DNA of 64,000 nucleotides. It comes from Carposina sasakii. Taxonomy: Eukaryota; Arthropoda; Insecta; Lepidoptera; Carposinidae. The stretch spans positions 2,922,469-2,986,468 of the forward strand of contig CP053162.1 of assembly GCA_014607495.2 (NCBI GenBank), written 5' to 3'. The notes under the pieces were generated by a model. It saw only the letters and a list, made by a program, of their open reading frames with translations, did no database searches and was not told where the DNA came from. Below are positions 21,399 to 33,222 of this stretch, in pieces. Position 1 is the stretch's first letter; each line of letters begins with the position of its first letter. A program made the position numbers and the translations under genes.

Positions 21399-23236
21399 TG
21401 AATTTCGACTATATATTTTGATTATAATATGTTATGGCTAATATCTGAAGTATGACTAGTTATACTTATTCTAGCTAGCCAAAACTTGATGCAGCCGGTT
21501 AAAGTTACGTGTATCCTTTAGCCTTTATCATAGCGGTTAGAACTAAGTTCAACCGTACACCGGTGGTTAAACTTAGGTATTTCTATTTATCTTTGGTTGG
21601 AACTAGAGCCTTCATTGTATTACTATCAAATTAATAATTTATAGCTACTAACATTTAAATATATTTGTTTAATAATATAATTTGTAACTAACAAAAATGA
21701 GTCTTAGTTACCTGAATAAATGAATTTATTATTATTATTATATAGCGGCTAAACCTAGGTGAAAATATTTATTGAAAACACTCCTGAAAAAAAAAATCTA
21801 CAGTACTTTCGCTTAAAAACATAGAAATGGTATTCTAATGTTTATTTAAAAATATTTGTATATTCCTATATCATGCCGTAGTAAATTCCCAGGAGATAAC
21901 AAAAACTATGTTTATTATCTCTTAGAACTAGGTCACGGGTTTGGGGTCTCACCGTGGATAACAGAAGATATTAGAAATGTTTACAATGTCATAAGTAAGT
22001 TTATTTTAGTTGTATTATTATGGAAAATAAAGTTTTCATCCCTTACGAATTTATTTAGTTTTCTTAAAAAGCAAAAATACTCACACATTTCGATTTTATT
22101 TTAAACTTTTTGATTTCTTTCAATGACCATGAGCGAGTACTAATAACATAAAAATAGACCAATCAACTAAACCAACTCAAATTAAACATATAAATGTCGA
22201 TATATAATACACAATAATAATTTTACAGAACTATAATTAAAACCTATAATAATGACAAAAAGCTGTAAATCAAGAAGTTACAATTTTAATTAGCAATTTT
22301 ATTATCATTATTTCTGTTTACTCAAATATAAATCAAAGAATATCTATTTTAGTTAGATATCGGTGATTGTATACTAACACAACTATCCGAATGATTTGTG
22401 GCGCTTTTTGCTAAAGGCGGGTTTTGTTCTAAAATACCCAGTTTAACTGTTCGCAGTTATATATTCTGTTGATTCAATATTAAATTATACTTTATTGCTT
22501 ATCTGGAGCCGAAATTGTATCTGCGAGGTTGAACCAATTTTTCATTGAATGTAGAAGCTTTTGTATTGTCTAAATTAATTTAGTGCGTGAAATGTGTATG
22601 TTCAATAGAATAAGCACTTTGTTACTGTTAATTAAATACCTATGTATTAATTGAAAGCTTTATTAGATGTTTTTTATTTCAGGTAAGTTGGTGCTCATGG
22701 TTTTCCAGATACAGATCCAGATTCCATAAGTATGTTTCAGTTCGTACCTACGTACAGTTAACCTAAAATTTAAGTACGTTCAAATATCTTGGGTACAACA
22801 GTCCAAGTCTTCATTTTTATTTTATGTAAGCCGTATGAAATTAATGGAGAATCAAAACACAAGTAAATTATTACAGACTAAAAACGCTTCCACCAAATTC
22901 AAAATTCCAATATTAAGTCAATTAAATTAAACTCGCGCTCCGCTACGTGGTTCAAAAATTTAAAAAAAGATGAGTTAGTACCTGTTCTAGAAAATCCCAA
23001 CAAAAATCACAGTTAACTTATATTGATTGTTGACTTTTAATCACAACAACTTATAACAAGTTTATAAGACACCACTAAACTATCACAATAAGAGTAGAAC
23101 TGTGACCAAGATCTGTACGATCAGTATTTATAACTGCGTGATTAGACTTTTCTTTCCTTGATCTTGATGAATAATGTCTGCAGTGTTTCACAATAGCCTC
23201 GGTCTTCAAAATTGATATCTACTAATATTTAACTAA
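21399..23236. other. AT-rich non-coding stretch
   Basis: No gene is recognised. At about 21690-21743 TTACCTGAATAAATGAATTT followed by (ATT)n looks like a LINE or SINE 3' tail. Confidence 0.45.
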
Positions 23237-23300
23237 CTAGTGGCGCCCACGACTTTGTCCGTATAAAATTTAGATATTTTAGTGTTATCCTAAGCAGATT
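23237..23300 (-). mobile_element. Helitron 3' end relic
   Basis: On the minus strand ...GGACAAAGTCGTGGGCGCC, ACTAG before T: the Helitron 3' hairpin and CTAG, with a decayed interior. The left limit is uncertain. Confidence 0.5.
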
Positions 23301-23403
23301 GGATCAAGGAATCGCGTTGTCCCTTATAAATTTTACTCCCTTTTCTCCCCCTTAGCGAAGGTTTAAACATACCAAACAACATTTAAGATGCCATTTGAGG
23401 GCA

Positions 23404-23540
23404 TTCTCTTAATCGATATGTTGGCATCTTGTTACGGATCATCTACGTCTGTTCCCGCTATTGTAAACGTGGCTGAGGCATCTCCTTTTAAACCTGCAGT
23501 TCTGGCTACGCCATTTCGGAGACAAAGCCGGGTGTATATG
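23404..23540 (-). repeat. R200 repeat, 5' half
   Basis: Minus-strand CACCCGGCTTTGTCTCCGAA, ATGGCGTAGCCAGAACTGC, AGATGCCTCAGCCACGTTT and AATAGCGGGAACAGACGTAG are the R200 blocks in order. Confidence 0.65.
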
Positions 23541-24438
23541 TGCAGACAATGTACGTAAAGATTTTTGTAATAACATTGTTTATGTTTTAGCTGTTTATGA
23601 AACATTTTTTTAATAAAATAATATTCAAGGTTTACAGTCAATGTAAATAAAAAAAATGCCGCTGCGGATTATTACCTGGAAGCGAAAACAATAAAAGTAA
23701 AGGAGAAAGATAATACCAACTAAAATTCTAAATGCAACTGTATGTTTTTTTTGGCCGTTTGTTACCTCTTTGCGTGTTAGTTACTCAACCAATCTTCGTT
23801 TTTATAAGAATTTTAAGTATCACCTAGTAAGCTTAACTATTATCTTAAGTACTTTGATAGATAATTTACCTACAAGATTTTAGGACTTTCATTATTTCAT
23901 ATATTATGTTATCAGAACATACATAGGTACACATTTATTCTTAGAGCTACGCAACCCTGATCAAACCCCCGATGTCATTAAAGGACAAGCATAAAGACAA
24001 AGTGTATAGTGACATCACCTATTTAATGATCGCAACCGTTATTAAACTGTGGCGATGTCTTACGATGGCTTTCCTTGGGGAAGTATTCTAAATAAATAAA
24101 TTATTTTGTAAGTGGTTGCGTTTAGTTAATTATACTAAGTCTGGGTTTTTCCCTTAGGAAGCCTTGTTTTCGAGTTTTCTTTTCCGATTGCGTGTTTGGT
24201 GTTACTCTGTACTATTTAAGTCTATTATTGTCATAGTGAAGCCTATTTTTTTGTTTGAGACAATACCTAATAGGTTGTTTGGGTTGGGGCAAATTAATGG
24301 TGAACCAACCTTTCTACGAGTTATCATTTAAAGTCTAATATCTTTTTCATGCTTTCATTTGAAGATGAAACGACTAAATAGAAACTCCGTTTAAATTATA
24401 GGTATCTATATTCTTATAGCTGAAAATTTTATTTAAAA
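23541..24438. other. Non-coding stretch
   Basis: No gene, RNA or matching repeat is recognised. Confidence 0.45.
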
Positions 24439-24739
24439 CTAGTGGACGTCCGCGATTCCGTTCGCGTGGACTACAGAAAAACAAAATGTCGAAATTATCC
24501 GAGATAAAAACATTTTCCCAGTGAATGTTAAGTGGGACCTGTCACAATATATTCTTGAAAACTGCATCGAAATTGGTTCAGCCGTTTCTGAGATTAACGT
24601 GCACAAACGCACATACATACAGACACAAATTCCAAAAATTCTTTTGGGTACTATTGCGTTGATAAAGGTCTCCTATCTCATATATCTTCCATGTACAGAC
24701 AGCGATCCGCTACATTTTTATTATATGTATATAGGTAGA
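24439..24739 (-). mobile_element. HEL-1 Helitron-like element
   Basis: 3' end (minus) ...CGCGGACGTCCACTAG before T. The interior carries the HEL-1 blocks CCTGTCACAATATATTCTTG, AACTGCATCGAAATTGGTTC, GTACTATTGCGTTGATAAAGG and CATGTACAGACAGCGATCCG. The 5' end is near TCTACCTATATACATATAAT. Confidence 0.75.
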
Positions 24740-25491
24740 TAGAAGAAGATAGATAGATTTAGAAGATATACCTATATATCTGATATCTGCGAGATCGTAT
24801 CCATATTATTTCATAAATACGAGTACATAGCAAAATCGATATATCATTTGGCTGTTGCACTAAAATACACGAGTTGGATTGGATGGTCGTCCCTAGAGAT
24901 GAACACGCTGCATGTTACATTAAATCCCTATTCGAACGAGTGAAATAAATTGCAATACTCCGGTATATGCAGCTTTCATTTACCGAAATAAGAGTGTTAT
25001 TATTATGTTATTTATATTATATATAAGAGAGTTATCATTGTTCCTTTCAGTGTGTGTTTAGTAAGTGTGTCTAAATAAATAAGTTAATAAGAACCTACTG
25101 CTCACAATAATTAACACAACAAAAAAATAATTAGCGAAATAGTTTCATCCGTTCACGCGTGATTTGAGAACCAAATGTAAATTCATTCTGTGAGATACAG
25201 CCGTGCATCCAGATGTCATCAGCAATATTTCAGTTTGTGGTTTGGTAATGCTTTTTATATTAACGAGAATAAATAGGCTATGAAAACTGACCTTATTACC
25301 CCAAAACCATCCATTTACGTAGTTATTAAAAGCCTTAATAATAATGTTATCCCAAAAATCCATTTAGGCCCCGCAGGGATTTCGGTCTCCGAGTCCTATT
25401 TTGAGAGGTCGACTTGTTATTACTTCGCAAATTGTGATTTTGAAATTAACATAATTCGAATGTTTGGGCGCGATATCGGGGGATGACTAGG
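24740..25491. other. Non-coding stretch
   Basis: No gene or repeat is recognised. It begins with short GATA/AGAAGA-rich runs next to the Helitron. Confidence 0.45.
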
Positions 25492-25630
25492 TAGAGTTCG
25501 TTTCACTGTATACTTCCTTTGGATGATGGCGCTAGTTGCTATGTATATAACTACATTTTCAATGTCACTACATACAAAAAATATTAGTTTCGAAATCAGG
25601 CATAGGAGTTATTCTATGAAACGGACTCTA
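25492..25630. mobile_element. Small MITE-like element, TIR TAGAGTYCGTTTCA
   Basis: The left end TAGAGTTCGTTTCA and right end TGAAACGGACTCTA are inverted repeats (one mismatch in 14 bp) enclosing about 110 bp. The internal GATGATGGCGCTAGTTGCTA recurs inverted at about 45717-45760 together with a degenerate GTGAAACGCATTCT end, so this is a family rather than a chance palindrome. Confidence 0.6.
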
Positions 25631-25929
25631 TCCTCTCCCGTTAGAACTTGGAATCTTATGAAGTTGCTTCCTCAGAGAATATAACCACTCGGTTTAGTTG
25701 TATCGTAGTCACTGACATTTTCTTAACATTAGTTAAACTAAATTATACTGCCAAATAAGGTACCAAACTTAATATGTCTGTTCACTGGTGTCTGGAACGT
25801 AATCAAAATTCGTTAAACAAAAATCTGCTGCATGCGTTTTTAGAGTAGATCTCATAGTAAAAGTTCATTTTAATCCACTTATTTTAGTATTAAAATAGAA
25901 GAAGAATAAGAACGCCTTATAGAGGGTAG

Positions 25930-26079
25930 CAGTATGGAAAGTTTCTAAACAACTCAGGAATGATCATATATACAATATTGAAAAATATGTGATTTCGAGT
26001 CTCAAATTTTGTGGATGGGTTCCCTATATTGGACTATGTTTATATAATTTTTCTGAACATACCCCTTTGTTACATCCTG
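25930..26079. mobile_element. CG-A MITE, 5'-truncated
   Basis: Contains the family core (GGAAAGTTTCTAAACAACTC, ATATGTGATTTCGAGTCTC, TTGTGGATGGGTTCC) and the right end CATACCCCTTTGTTACATCC, TG. The left terminal repeat is lost. Confidence 0.7.
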
Positions 26080-26439
26080 TAGTATATGTGTGCAAAGACG
26101 GTCGATAAAATACTGACGGATCCAAACTCTAGCAAATTGTATTGATAAGACGAGAACTCGAGTAGAGACTGGGATCCTCTTTTACCGTCTCTAAAAGGGG
26201 AACATTAATAATTGTAAATTAACTTGTGTTTGATTAATTTATCACTGACTTTGAGGGCGAATGCCTTTGCTTTAGGTTAGTGATATTAATTGAAACACTG
26301 AGATACGAGTATAAGTAGGTACTGGGTGAAATAGAAAACCCTTTGTTAAGCGTCATTTGAATGAAAATTCTTAGTTTACCAGACTGAAGGTATGGGCAAT
26401 ATTACAATATATAGGTTAGTCATTCATAACCAAGAAAAC

Positions 26440-26505
26440 TAAATCGACTAAGTCTCTGTGGGCAGTTCTTCGTTATTTCGAATATACCCCTTCTGTTACA
26501 CCCTG
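26440..26505. mobile_element. CG-A MITE, right-end fragment
   Basis: ATACCCCTTCTGTTACACCC, TG then TA: the right terminal repeat, with little of the interior. Confidence 0.6.
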
Positions 26506-26869
26506 TATAACTTGCCTTGTTGGTATAACTCATTCTCTTTCTGACTACATAGAATTGTAAATGATGTAATTATGAAATATGCTATGTATGAGCTTTTGAA
26601 AATTGGAAATGTATACTTGTATTTATTCAGGTATTAACTTATAAAGACCACTTTGTAGATAGATTGAGAAATTATAAATACGGTTTAAAAAGTTATTTTT
26701 TATACAAAAAATATGTGTTATCAACCTACTGTGTGATTTAAAATTCTTGCGAAATTAACTGACCCATTCATCTTTCAATAGCGTGAACGGATGTAGATTG
26801 TACATTTCTTCAAAGAAGTGTCAGGTTTTGCACTTTTTGCACTAAATGGCGTTGATGAACGAAGAAAAA

Positions 26870-27608
26870 CAACTTCAGGTCCGTGGGAACGCTACCTCCC
26901 AACAACTCGCCACAAGCTGCCCTGCGGGTTTATTATTATTATTATCTCTTCCGAAATTCTCGGGACTACAGAGTCCCGGTTTTTTGAGAGGTGTGCATCG
27001 GGCTGTAGCCAAGATGTAAAGGCCCTTTTAATATGGTTTAATATGGTGAACTTTAATATAGTGTGGGATGCATATGGCGGATACTATCACCGAGCGTACA
27101 ATATGATACACCCGGTGATGGTCCCCGCCATGTGCAAAGACTATTGGAGTGCAGATCTACGTCGTGCGATGGAAAACTAAGGTCATGGGCTATGGGGTTG
27201 AATGTTGGGTGGCTGGATAAGGACTGTTTTATATAGGGAGACTATCGGACGCTTGCCATAACAATCTAGTCCCAAAATTGTGAGGTGGCAGGCGGATGAG
27301 TTGGGCTTCCCATAAGTGGCGCATGCCGGGGAGGCAACACCGGTGCGGGCGGTTAAGGGTGCAGAGAGGTGAAACTGCGGGGCGTGAACGTCAGTTACCC
27401 CCGGCGTTATGACATTTTACACTTCCACCCTGGAGCAAAGGTTCCGCTCTTACGCTGTTCCCTCTTAGCCGGCCAATGAAGGCAAGCTAAGAGTCGACGG
27501 CCAAAGATGGTAAAGTGGCCCTCTGAACTCGGGTCCGTGGCGACGCCAATCACCAACAGCTTCGCCACAAAGCTGCCCTGTGGACTTGTTATTATTATTA
27601 TTTATTAC
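26870..27608 (+). repeat. LINE-derived block with two (ATT)n-tailed ends
   Basis: Two similar 3' ends occur in the same direction: CAACTCGCCACAAGCTGCCC at about 26900, followed by (TTA)n, and AGCTTCGCCACAAAGCTGCC at about 27560, followed by (ATT)n. The GC-richer sequence between them (CCACCCTGGAGCAAAGGTTC, AAGGCAAGCTAAGAGTCGAC) has no intact reading frame longer than 120 codons. It looks like a degenerate non-LTR retrotransposon with a partial second copy. The clade is not identifiable by eye. Confidence 0.45.
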
Positions 27609-28224
27609 CTAATAGATGCATCGTCGTAATATAGGTAATCTTTAATAATATAATTAATATGTACTATCCCGCTAATATTACCTATGTAATCGTGAAAGTT
27701 TGTACATGGATGTTTTTTAGTCTTTCACGCAAAAATACTAAACGGATATTAATGAGCTTAGGCAATGGAACAGTTTTACGAGAAATAGCGTTATAGAACC
27801 ATTTCCTAATGGAAGAAATCATCGGAAGTCGTCATTTAGTGCGTACAATCCAACGGTAGGCTTTGTTGTAAACTTTGGGTAGCCACTGTCATTCTTAAAA
27901 TTTTTACATTTACTAAGGCCCGAGGGCAGGTAAATTGCTTTAAGTGACACATTGTAAATAGTCTATGAGTAATGATTCTCATTGGCCACGTGAATTTGAT
28001 GGCATGTCGCTTTGCACGATACTATTGTGTTGTAAATAATGCCCACAATATGCCATTGTCCTGTGTCCTTTATGCAGCCTACAGACCATTTGTACAAGGT
28101 GACGAATTTGCAATTTAGTAAGTAACTTGAAACCTAGAGAAATGACTATAGTTCAACAACGAGGCTTAAAAAGGTAGTCTTTTTATTTATTCATAAAAAT
28201 TACATGTTGAATTTGTTACCCTAT
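27609..28224. other. Non-coding stretch with a Helitron relic
   Basis: A HEL-2 5' relic at about 27671-27760 (GCTAATATTACCTATGTAAT, CGTGAAAGTTTG, TCTTTCACGC). Nothing else is recognised. Confidence 0.45.
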
Positions 28225-28229
28225 ACATA

Positions 28230-28445
28230 TATACACACATGGATGCGTTTCCAGAAATGGGGTAGTCAGAGCTGCAGGATCATAAAGAAGATCTCATAGC
28301 CACGTTTAGCATAGCTAGTATAGATATAAATGATCAGTGACAAGTTGCTAGCTTATCGCCTGCAAAAATGCCCGAGTAGTTTAGTCGACTCTTACGACAT
28401 GCACAGAAGGAGATACAGCTTATATATTCTAGTGAAGCTCCGCAT
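28230..28445 (+). repeat. R200 repeat, nearly full length
   Basis: A well-preserved copy: ATGGGGTAGTCAGAGCTGCA, AAGATCTCATAGCCACGTTT, GATCAGTGACAAGTTGCTAG, CGACTCTTACGACATGCACA, ATATATTCTAGTGAAGC. Confidence 0.7.
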
Positions 28446-28565
28446 CATCACGGGAACTTTTTATTTATTCATAAACATTTCATGTTGAAGTCGGCACTAT
28501 CTATAGTTAAACTAACTAACCCTATTCAAAATTAAATATATTTACAAAGTTGCGGTTTACCGGGA

Positions 28566-28790
28566 TAGTACCTAGAAAGCTGGCAGCATTGCCTCTTTGA
28601 ATGGCAATGCTACTTTTGCGCGAAATTCAGATAACTTGAACATTAGCCTCAATTTCAAAAGACACAAAGAGGCGATGAGAGTCTGGTCCCATAGTCCCAG
28701 TGTCCCGACGCCAAACGGCGTAAACATGTAGTCCCCATTTACGGCTGAATATGCGGCCATATCTGATGTACCGCTGATGTCGGACGCACA
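28566..28790 (-). pseudogene. LINE polymerase C-terminal fragment, frameshifted
   Basis: The minus strand reads FTPFGVGTLGLWDQTLI in one frame and then, after a shift, SSIAIQRGNAASFLGTIP in another. Both pieces belong to the C-terminal tail common to a lepidopteran non-LTR retrotransposon polymerase. The frameshift, the lost sequence between the two blocks and the absence of the catalytic region show a dead copy. Confidence 0.75.
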
Positions 28791-28811
28791 AATATGTTCT
28801 ATGTTTTAAGA

Positions 28812-29510
28812 CTAGTGGACGCCCGCGACTCCGTCCGCGTGGACTACAGATAAAACAAAATGTCGAAATTATTCGGGATAAAAATATTTTCCCGGGATAA
28901 AAAGTAGTCTATACAGGATGATTTTTGGTCGTCAACGTTCCCGCAAACTACGGAATCTCCTCATCATCACGATCATTTTTCTCCATGGAAGCATACCTGG
29001 GAAGTGTCTGGTTTCCAAAATATTTGGGTCCAAAGTTGAGTAAATAGACTGCGTTTTTCTGCATAAATGCACATAGACGCGCGTAGCAGGATTTTTTCAC
29101 GAAAAATTATTAATATCTGTCTATAAAAAAACTAACATAAACACTAGACACTATAAATTTCGCACGATCAAGGAATTTAAAATTAAAAAAAAAAAAAAAT
29201 TCCCAGCATTTTTTTGGCATAAACTTACTTTATTTCATGTATAGAGTACGTACCCTTCGTTAAAGGTGGCCACAAAAAAACACCCTGTATGTTAGGTGGG
29301 ACCTGTCACAATATATTCCTGAAAACTGCATCGAAATCGGTTCAGCCGTTTCTGAGATTAGCGTGCATAGACAAACCGACAAACAGACAAAAATTCCAAA
29401 AATCATTGTTTTGGGTACTATTGCGTTGATTAAGGTATTCTATAATATTTTTTCTTATATATCTTCCATGTACAGACAGCGATCCGTTACATTTTTATTA
29501 TATGTATAGA
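28812..29510 (-). mobile_element. HEL-1 Helitron-like element, split by a CG-B MITE
   Basis: 3' end (minus) GCGGACGGAGTCGCGGGCGT, CCACTAG before T. 5' end TCTATACATATAATAAAAAT after A. The full set of HEL-1 internal blocks is present but interrupted at 28914-29287. Without the insert the element is about 323 bp, the normal size. Confidence 0.85.
28914..29287 (-). mobile_element. CG-B MITE, copy 2 (nested; TA duplication demonstrated)
   Basis: A 374-bp copy in inverse orientation, starting CAGGATGATTTTTGGTCGTC and ending GGCCACAAAAAAACACCCTG. The host Helitron reads ...GTCTATA before it and TATGTTAGG... after it, while uninterrupted HEL-1 copies read CCTATATGTTAAG. Insertion therefore duplicated exactly TA. 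Confidence 0.92.
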
Positions 29511-29837
29511 TTTTTATTTCGTATATTATTATCAACCCAACGATGTAAATTATCTGTTTTTTGTGTTACGTTATAAATTAATAAGAAGTAATGTATGCTA
29601 AATAAATAAACATTAATTTCTTGCAACACTGCAACGGCTCAAGATCCAAACGTTAACCAACCGGCTTCGTTTCAGCTCAAATTATGCAGTTAGTATAATA
29701 CCATTTTGTGTACAGAGCCGAAGCCGTAATGCATCTGGAACGCAAATGGTCTAATAGAAAAGTTAAAGTCGAGAATTGGTCCCCAGGTCGCTTTAAAGCG
29801 GCAAATATAAAATGAAATATAGTGTAATATCAGTTGA

Positions 29838-29998
29838 TACATCAGCTGCAATCTCCTTTCGTGCATGCCATAAAATTGACAAAGGAACTTAGGGGCGTTC
29901 TTACAGGTAACGTCAGTGGTCTTAAATGTCTAATATCTGGCAATGCCCTGGCGATCCCAGTTTTTGCTAGCCGTTTTTGGGAACATAGCCTTGTGTAA
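29838..29998 (-). repeat. R200 repeat, diverged
   Basis: Minus-strand copy with GGCTATGTTCCCAAAAACGG at one end and ATGCACGAAAGGAGATTGC, AGCTGATGTAT at the other. The middle is diverged. Confidence 0.6.
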
Positions 29999-30250
29999 AT
30001 GTTAATTGGAAAAGCTTTCGTACATTCTAGTAGGTAATATCACTATTTCCTTGTATGTTATGATTTATATTTTTATGTTTTTTTTTTATAAGATTTATGA
30101 GTTTATCCCAATGTCCATCAATTTCTTTCGACGTTTCCTGTATTCAGTTTTCCTCGGATTTTCCCTTTTGACGCATGTCAGAAACAAGTAAATTATGTGA
30201 TATGATATTTACAGGTATAATATAACATAACATATTTGATACATTCCTGG

Positions 30251-30571
30251 GGGTCTACTCTGAAATGCCGCTTTCGAATCTTTCGGTCCGACTGAAGCCC
30301 GACCGAATCGAAGCCTTTAACAGCCTTTGACCCTACTACGAAATTGCTTCGGATTCATTCATTTGAGTTCACAACTCATTCGGAACCATAGAGAATAATT
30401 TACATTGCTCAAAATTATAAGCTTTCTATTATCTAGCCTTATACCTGTCAAATAGAGTTCGATCGGACCGAATGAAAAAACGGCGCGACTGATCCGATCG
30501 AAGGAAGTTCGTAGTAGGAAACACCTAGATATTCGGCCGATACTTCGTTTATCGTCACTTCAGAGTAGACC
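30251..30571 (+). mobile_element. MITE with TIR GGTCTACTCTGAA, copy 2
   Basis: Ends GGGTCTACTCTGAAATGCCG and GTCACTTCAGAGTAGACC. TCCTGG lies directly on both sides (30245-30250, 30572-30577), a likely target duplication. It is nearly identical to 17416-17708, with about 30 extra bases in the middle (GCTTTCTATTATCTAGCC). The high identity implies recent activity. Confidence 0.75.
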
Positions 30572-31377
30572 TCCTGGCATGTAATTTTAAAATATCAGTT
30601 TATTGGTATTTTTCGTAAAGCTCTTTTATTAATACTAAGTTTCTACAAAAATAAAAAAATGTTGATACAAGCAAAAGTCGCCTTAAAGGTGATGGGCCAA
30701 TGAGAGGGACCAATTCATTTCGAGCGCACATAAATACCAATTACACGCGTCTAGACAAATCTTATCACAGAACAATTTGAAAGAGTGCAATCTGGCAGAC
30801 TCGGCTGAGTGCCGACTAGTTGCTTATCCTGTTAGTAAAAAGACTCTTTGTCTGCGAAAACTTAGAAAGTTGGAGTGAAATGAAAGAGGAAAGTTGTACA
30901 ATTGCTAGTTGTTCAGATAACAAGCTAGCACAAAAATGTGACTGCATTGTTACAAATGTTGCCATTAGTAAGAACTGGCAGAGGGCAGATTGTGTTATTC
31001 TGAGCTACGCATATGATGTCAAGTTTCATGAAAATCTTTTCGAATGTGTTTTTGTAAGAGTAAACAAAGATGATAGAAAGTTAAATTTTTAGCAGGTTTC
31101 GATGAGATTACTTCTCATCACACCGTATTTTCTTCTTTTTAGCTGTAGCTACCTTAACCAGTGAGATAACTCCCAAGCAGCTTAGTTTAACCATGCGTGT
31201 CGCTGTGTTGCCAGGCGTATGCACATTCCCCATTTTTAGATAAAAATCCAATTACCTTGCCCTAGTCTGGCTCGCGTTAAATTTGGTTTGGCTCAGGGAA
31301 ATTGCGTCGCTAAATAATACTGATGGCCTGTTCGTCGTAATAATCGTCTTTGTTTATATTGAAATCTAAATACATAT
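30572..31377. other. Non-coding stretch with an unsupported open frame
   Basis: From an ATG near 30880 an open frame of about 70 codons runs to 31092, rich in Cys (IASCSDNKLAQKCDCIV). No domain is recognised, and there is no signal peptide or splice context to support a gene. Confidence 0.3.
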
Positions 31378-31575
31378 AGACACGGCTGTGTCCCTGAAAT
31401 CGGGTATACATAACTACAGGATCACAAGGGAAATCCCACAGCCACGTTTGGCATAGCGGGGACAATGATTAATGAGTGACCAGTTGCTAGCTTATCGCCT
31501 AAGAGAATCTTAGTCGACTCTTACGACATGCACGGCAGGAGACGAAGCTGACGTATTCTTGTGAAGCCCTGCATC
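31378..31575 (+). repeat. R200 repeat, full length
   Basis: GACACGGCTGTGTCCCTGAA, AAATCCCACAGCCACGTTTG, AGTTGCTAGCTTATCGCC, CGACTCTTACGACATGCACG, TGACGTATTCTTGTGAAGCC. One of the best copies for deriving a consensus. Confidence 0.75.
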
Positions 31576-33039
31576 AGTTTGGGATGTATATCAATCATTC
31601 TTCCATAATTTCATTCATTCGTTAATTCCGTATTTTGTTCAGTGTGGGCATGGGCATTGGTGAACTGTCTGTGATTAGATGTTCTATTTTCAATTAGTCT
31701 GAGATCTTTACAGATCTTACTTTGCAATGTTTACTACTAAAAATGTTATATCCAGTAAAAAATTCCACTATGTACTATCTGATGCAATAGTTATTAAACC
31801 TTCATCTAGAACATTGTTGTCCTTTCGTTAATTATGGAAAACCATAATTACTATTTAATAGTCAGTAGTTCAGTACCCTTCGATTGCGTTAGTGAATGGA
31901 CATGATCTGTTGGATCAGTGATGAATTAATTCTCCACAGTGAAGTATTAGGAGAAAATGGCCACTTGAATCTGCTAAAATGTCAGGTACATTATTTATTT
32001 CTTGACCTAACCGTAGGATACTACAGGAAACAAACTAGACTACGTATAATTTAGTCTTGTTAAAAAAATAAAACATAAAAGCAGTCTGATTGCTTACTTG
32101 TTATGGAAGATTGAAATATTATGTCTGATTAAATTTCAATATTTTGCTTATGTAATATTGAAGAATGCTAACACAAATATTGTCTCAAATGAGAATGTTC
32201 CCACGATAGATTTGTTGTTTTAACATTACACGTGTTCTTTTTAAAATCTAGAGACGCTTCTAATATTAAAGTTCTAAAATTAATTTGCCTGGTTGTCACA
32301 AACACCCTGTATTTATATTCAATATGAGTAGGTATATGTTCACTAATATTATGTTTTTTATTAAGATAGGTAGGTATCAGATGTGCTTCAAAATGAAAGT
32401 GTAAGCCAGTCACATAAGTCATGGTACTATAGTTATATTACTCCGAGCATACACCAACCTTAAACTCACACCGTGTTATATATAACAAAAGAATTTAAAC
32501 ATTGTTTAAGCTAAATATTGCTTAAATTTGAATTGAAAAAGAAACAATGGGGATTGAAAAGTAAAGTAGAATTTTAGACTTTAGGATTTTATACTTTTGA
32601 GGCTCATAAATCTAGCAAATTGAAATGAATTTTTATCCTAACAAGTTTCGGCATCCAATCTGCCAGTACGTAACGAGTCGTACCTTTGATTAATATTTTA
32701 CACCGGCAGCAACAAGCCCTTAACATATTTGATTATAAGAAACTCAAAAAAGTTTATCCAGTTATACATTGCCGCTTCGACTATGAAAAAAAAAGAAACG
32801 AAAAGATGTGGACTTTTTCTGGCCATTATAACTTAGTTTTTCTCTATTCGTGAACAATTTGTCAGTGATCACTAAAAGAAAAGAAAAGTACTAAGTTTAC
32901 CAATAGCACTCAAATAGACGATCAATACAATCACATCTTCGTTTATGGCATACAGCAATACAGCAACATACATAGATAAGTCAGCGGATGGACTCCAAAT
33001 TCAAATTTATCTATGAAACCTTGATTTGCATATGTACAT
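31576..33039. other. AT-rich non-coding stretch
   Basis: Contains a one-sided CG-C end at 32285-32309 (TTTGCCTGGTTGTCACAAAC, ACCCTG). No gene is recognised. Confidence 0.45.
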
Positions 33040-33222
33040 ATACACGGCTCTGTTCCCGAAGTAGGGTAGCCAAAACTTCAATACCATAGAGGAGATCCCG
33101 CAGTCACATTTAGAATAGCGAGAACAGATGTAAATGATCACTGACATACTAGTTCCTTAGTTGACTCTCGCGACATGCACGGAAGGAGATGCAGCTGATG
33201 TATTCTAGTAAGGCCCCACAGT
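33040..33222 (+). repeat. R200 repeat, with internal deletion
   Basis: CACGGCTCTGTTCCCGAAGT through AGCTGATGTATTCTAGTAAG. The GTTGCTAGCTCATCGCC segment is missing between GATCACTGACA and AGTTCCTTAG. Confidence 0.7.

Noticed and set aside
26818..27180. 120-codon open frame on the plus strand
   Set aside because: It crosses the (TTA)n tail of a LINE-like repeat and has no ATG start or domain.
30880..31092. Cys-rich 70-codon frame from an internal ATG
   Set aside because: The Cys spacing fits no family I know, there is no signal peptide, and no splice sites give a longer product. Kept only as a note in the region entry.
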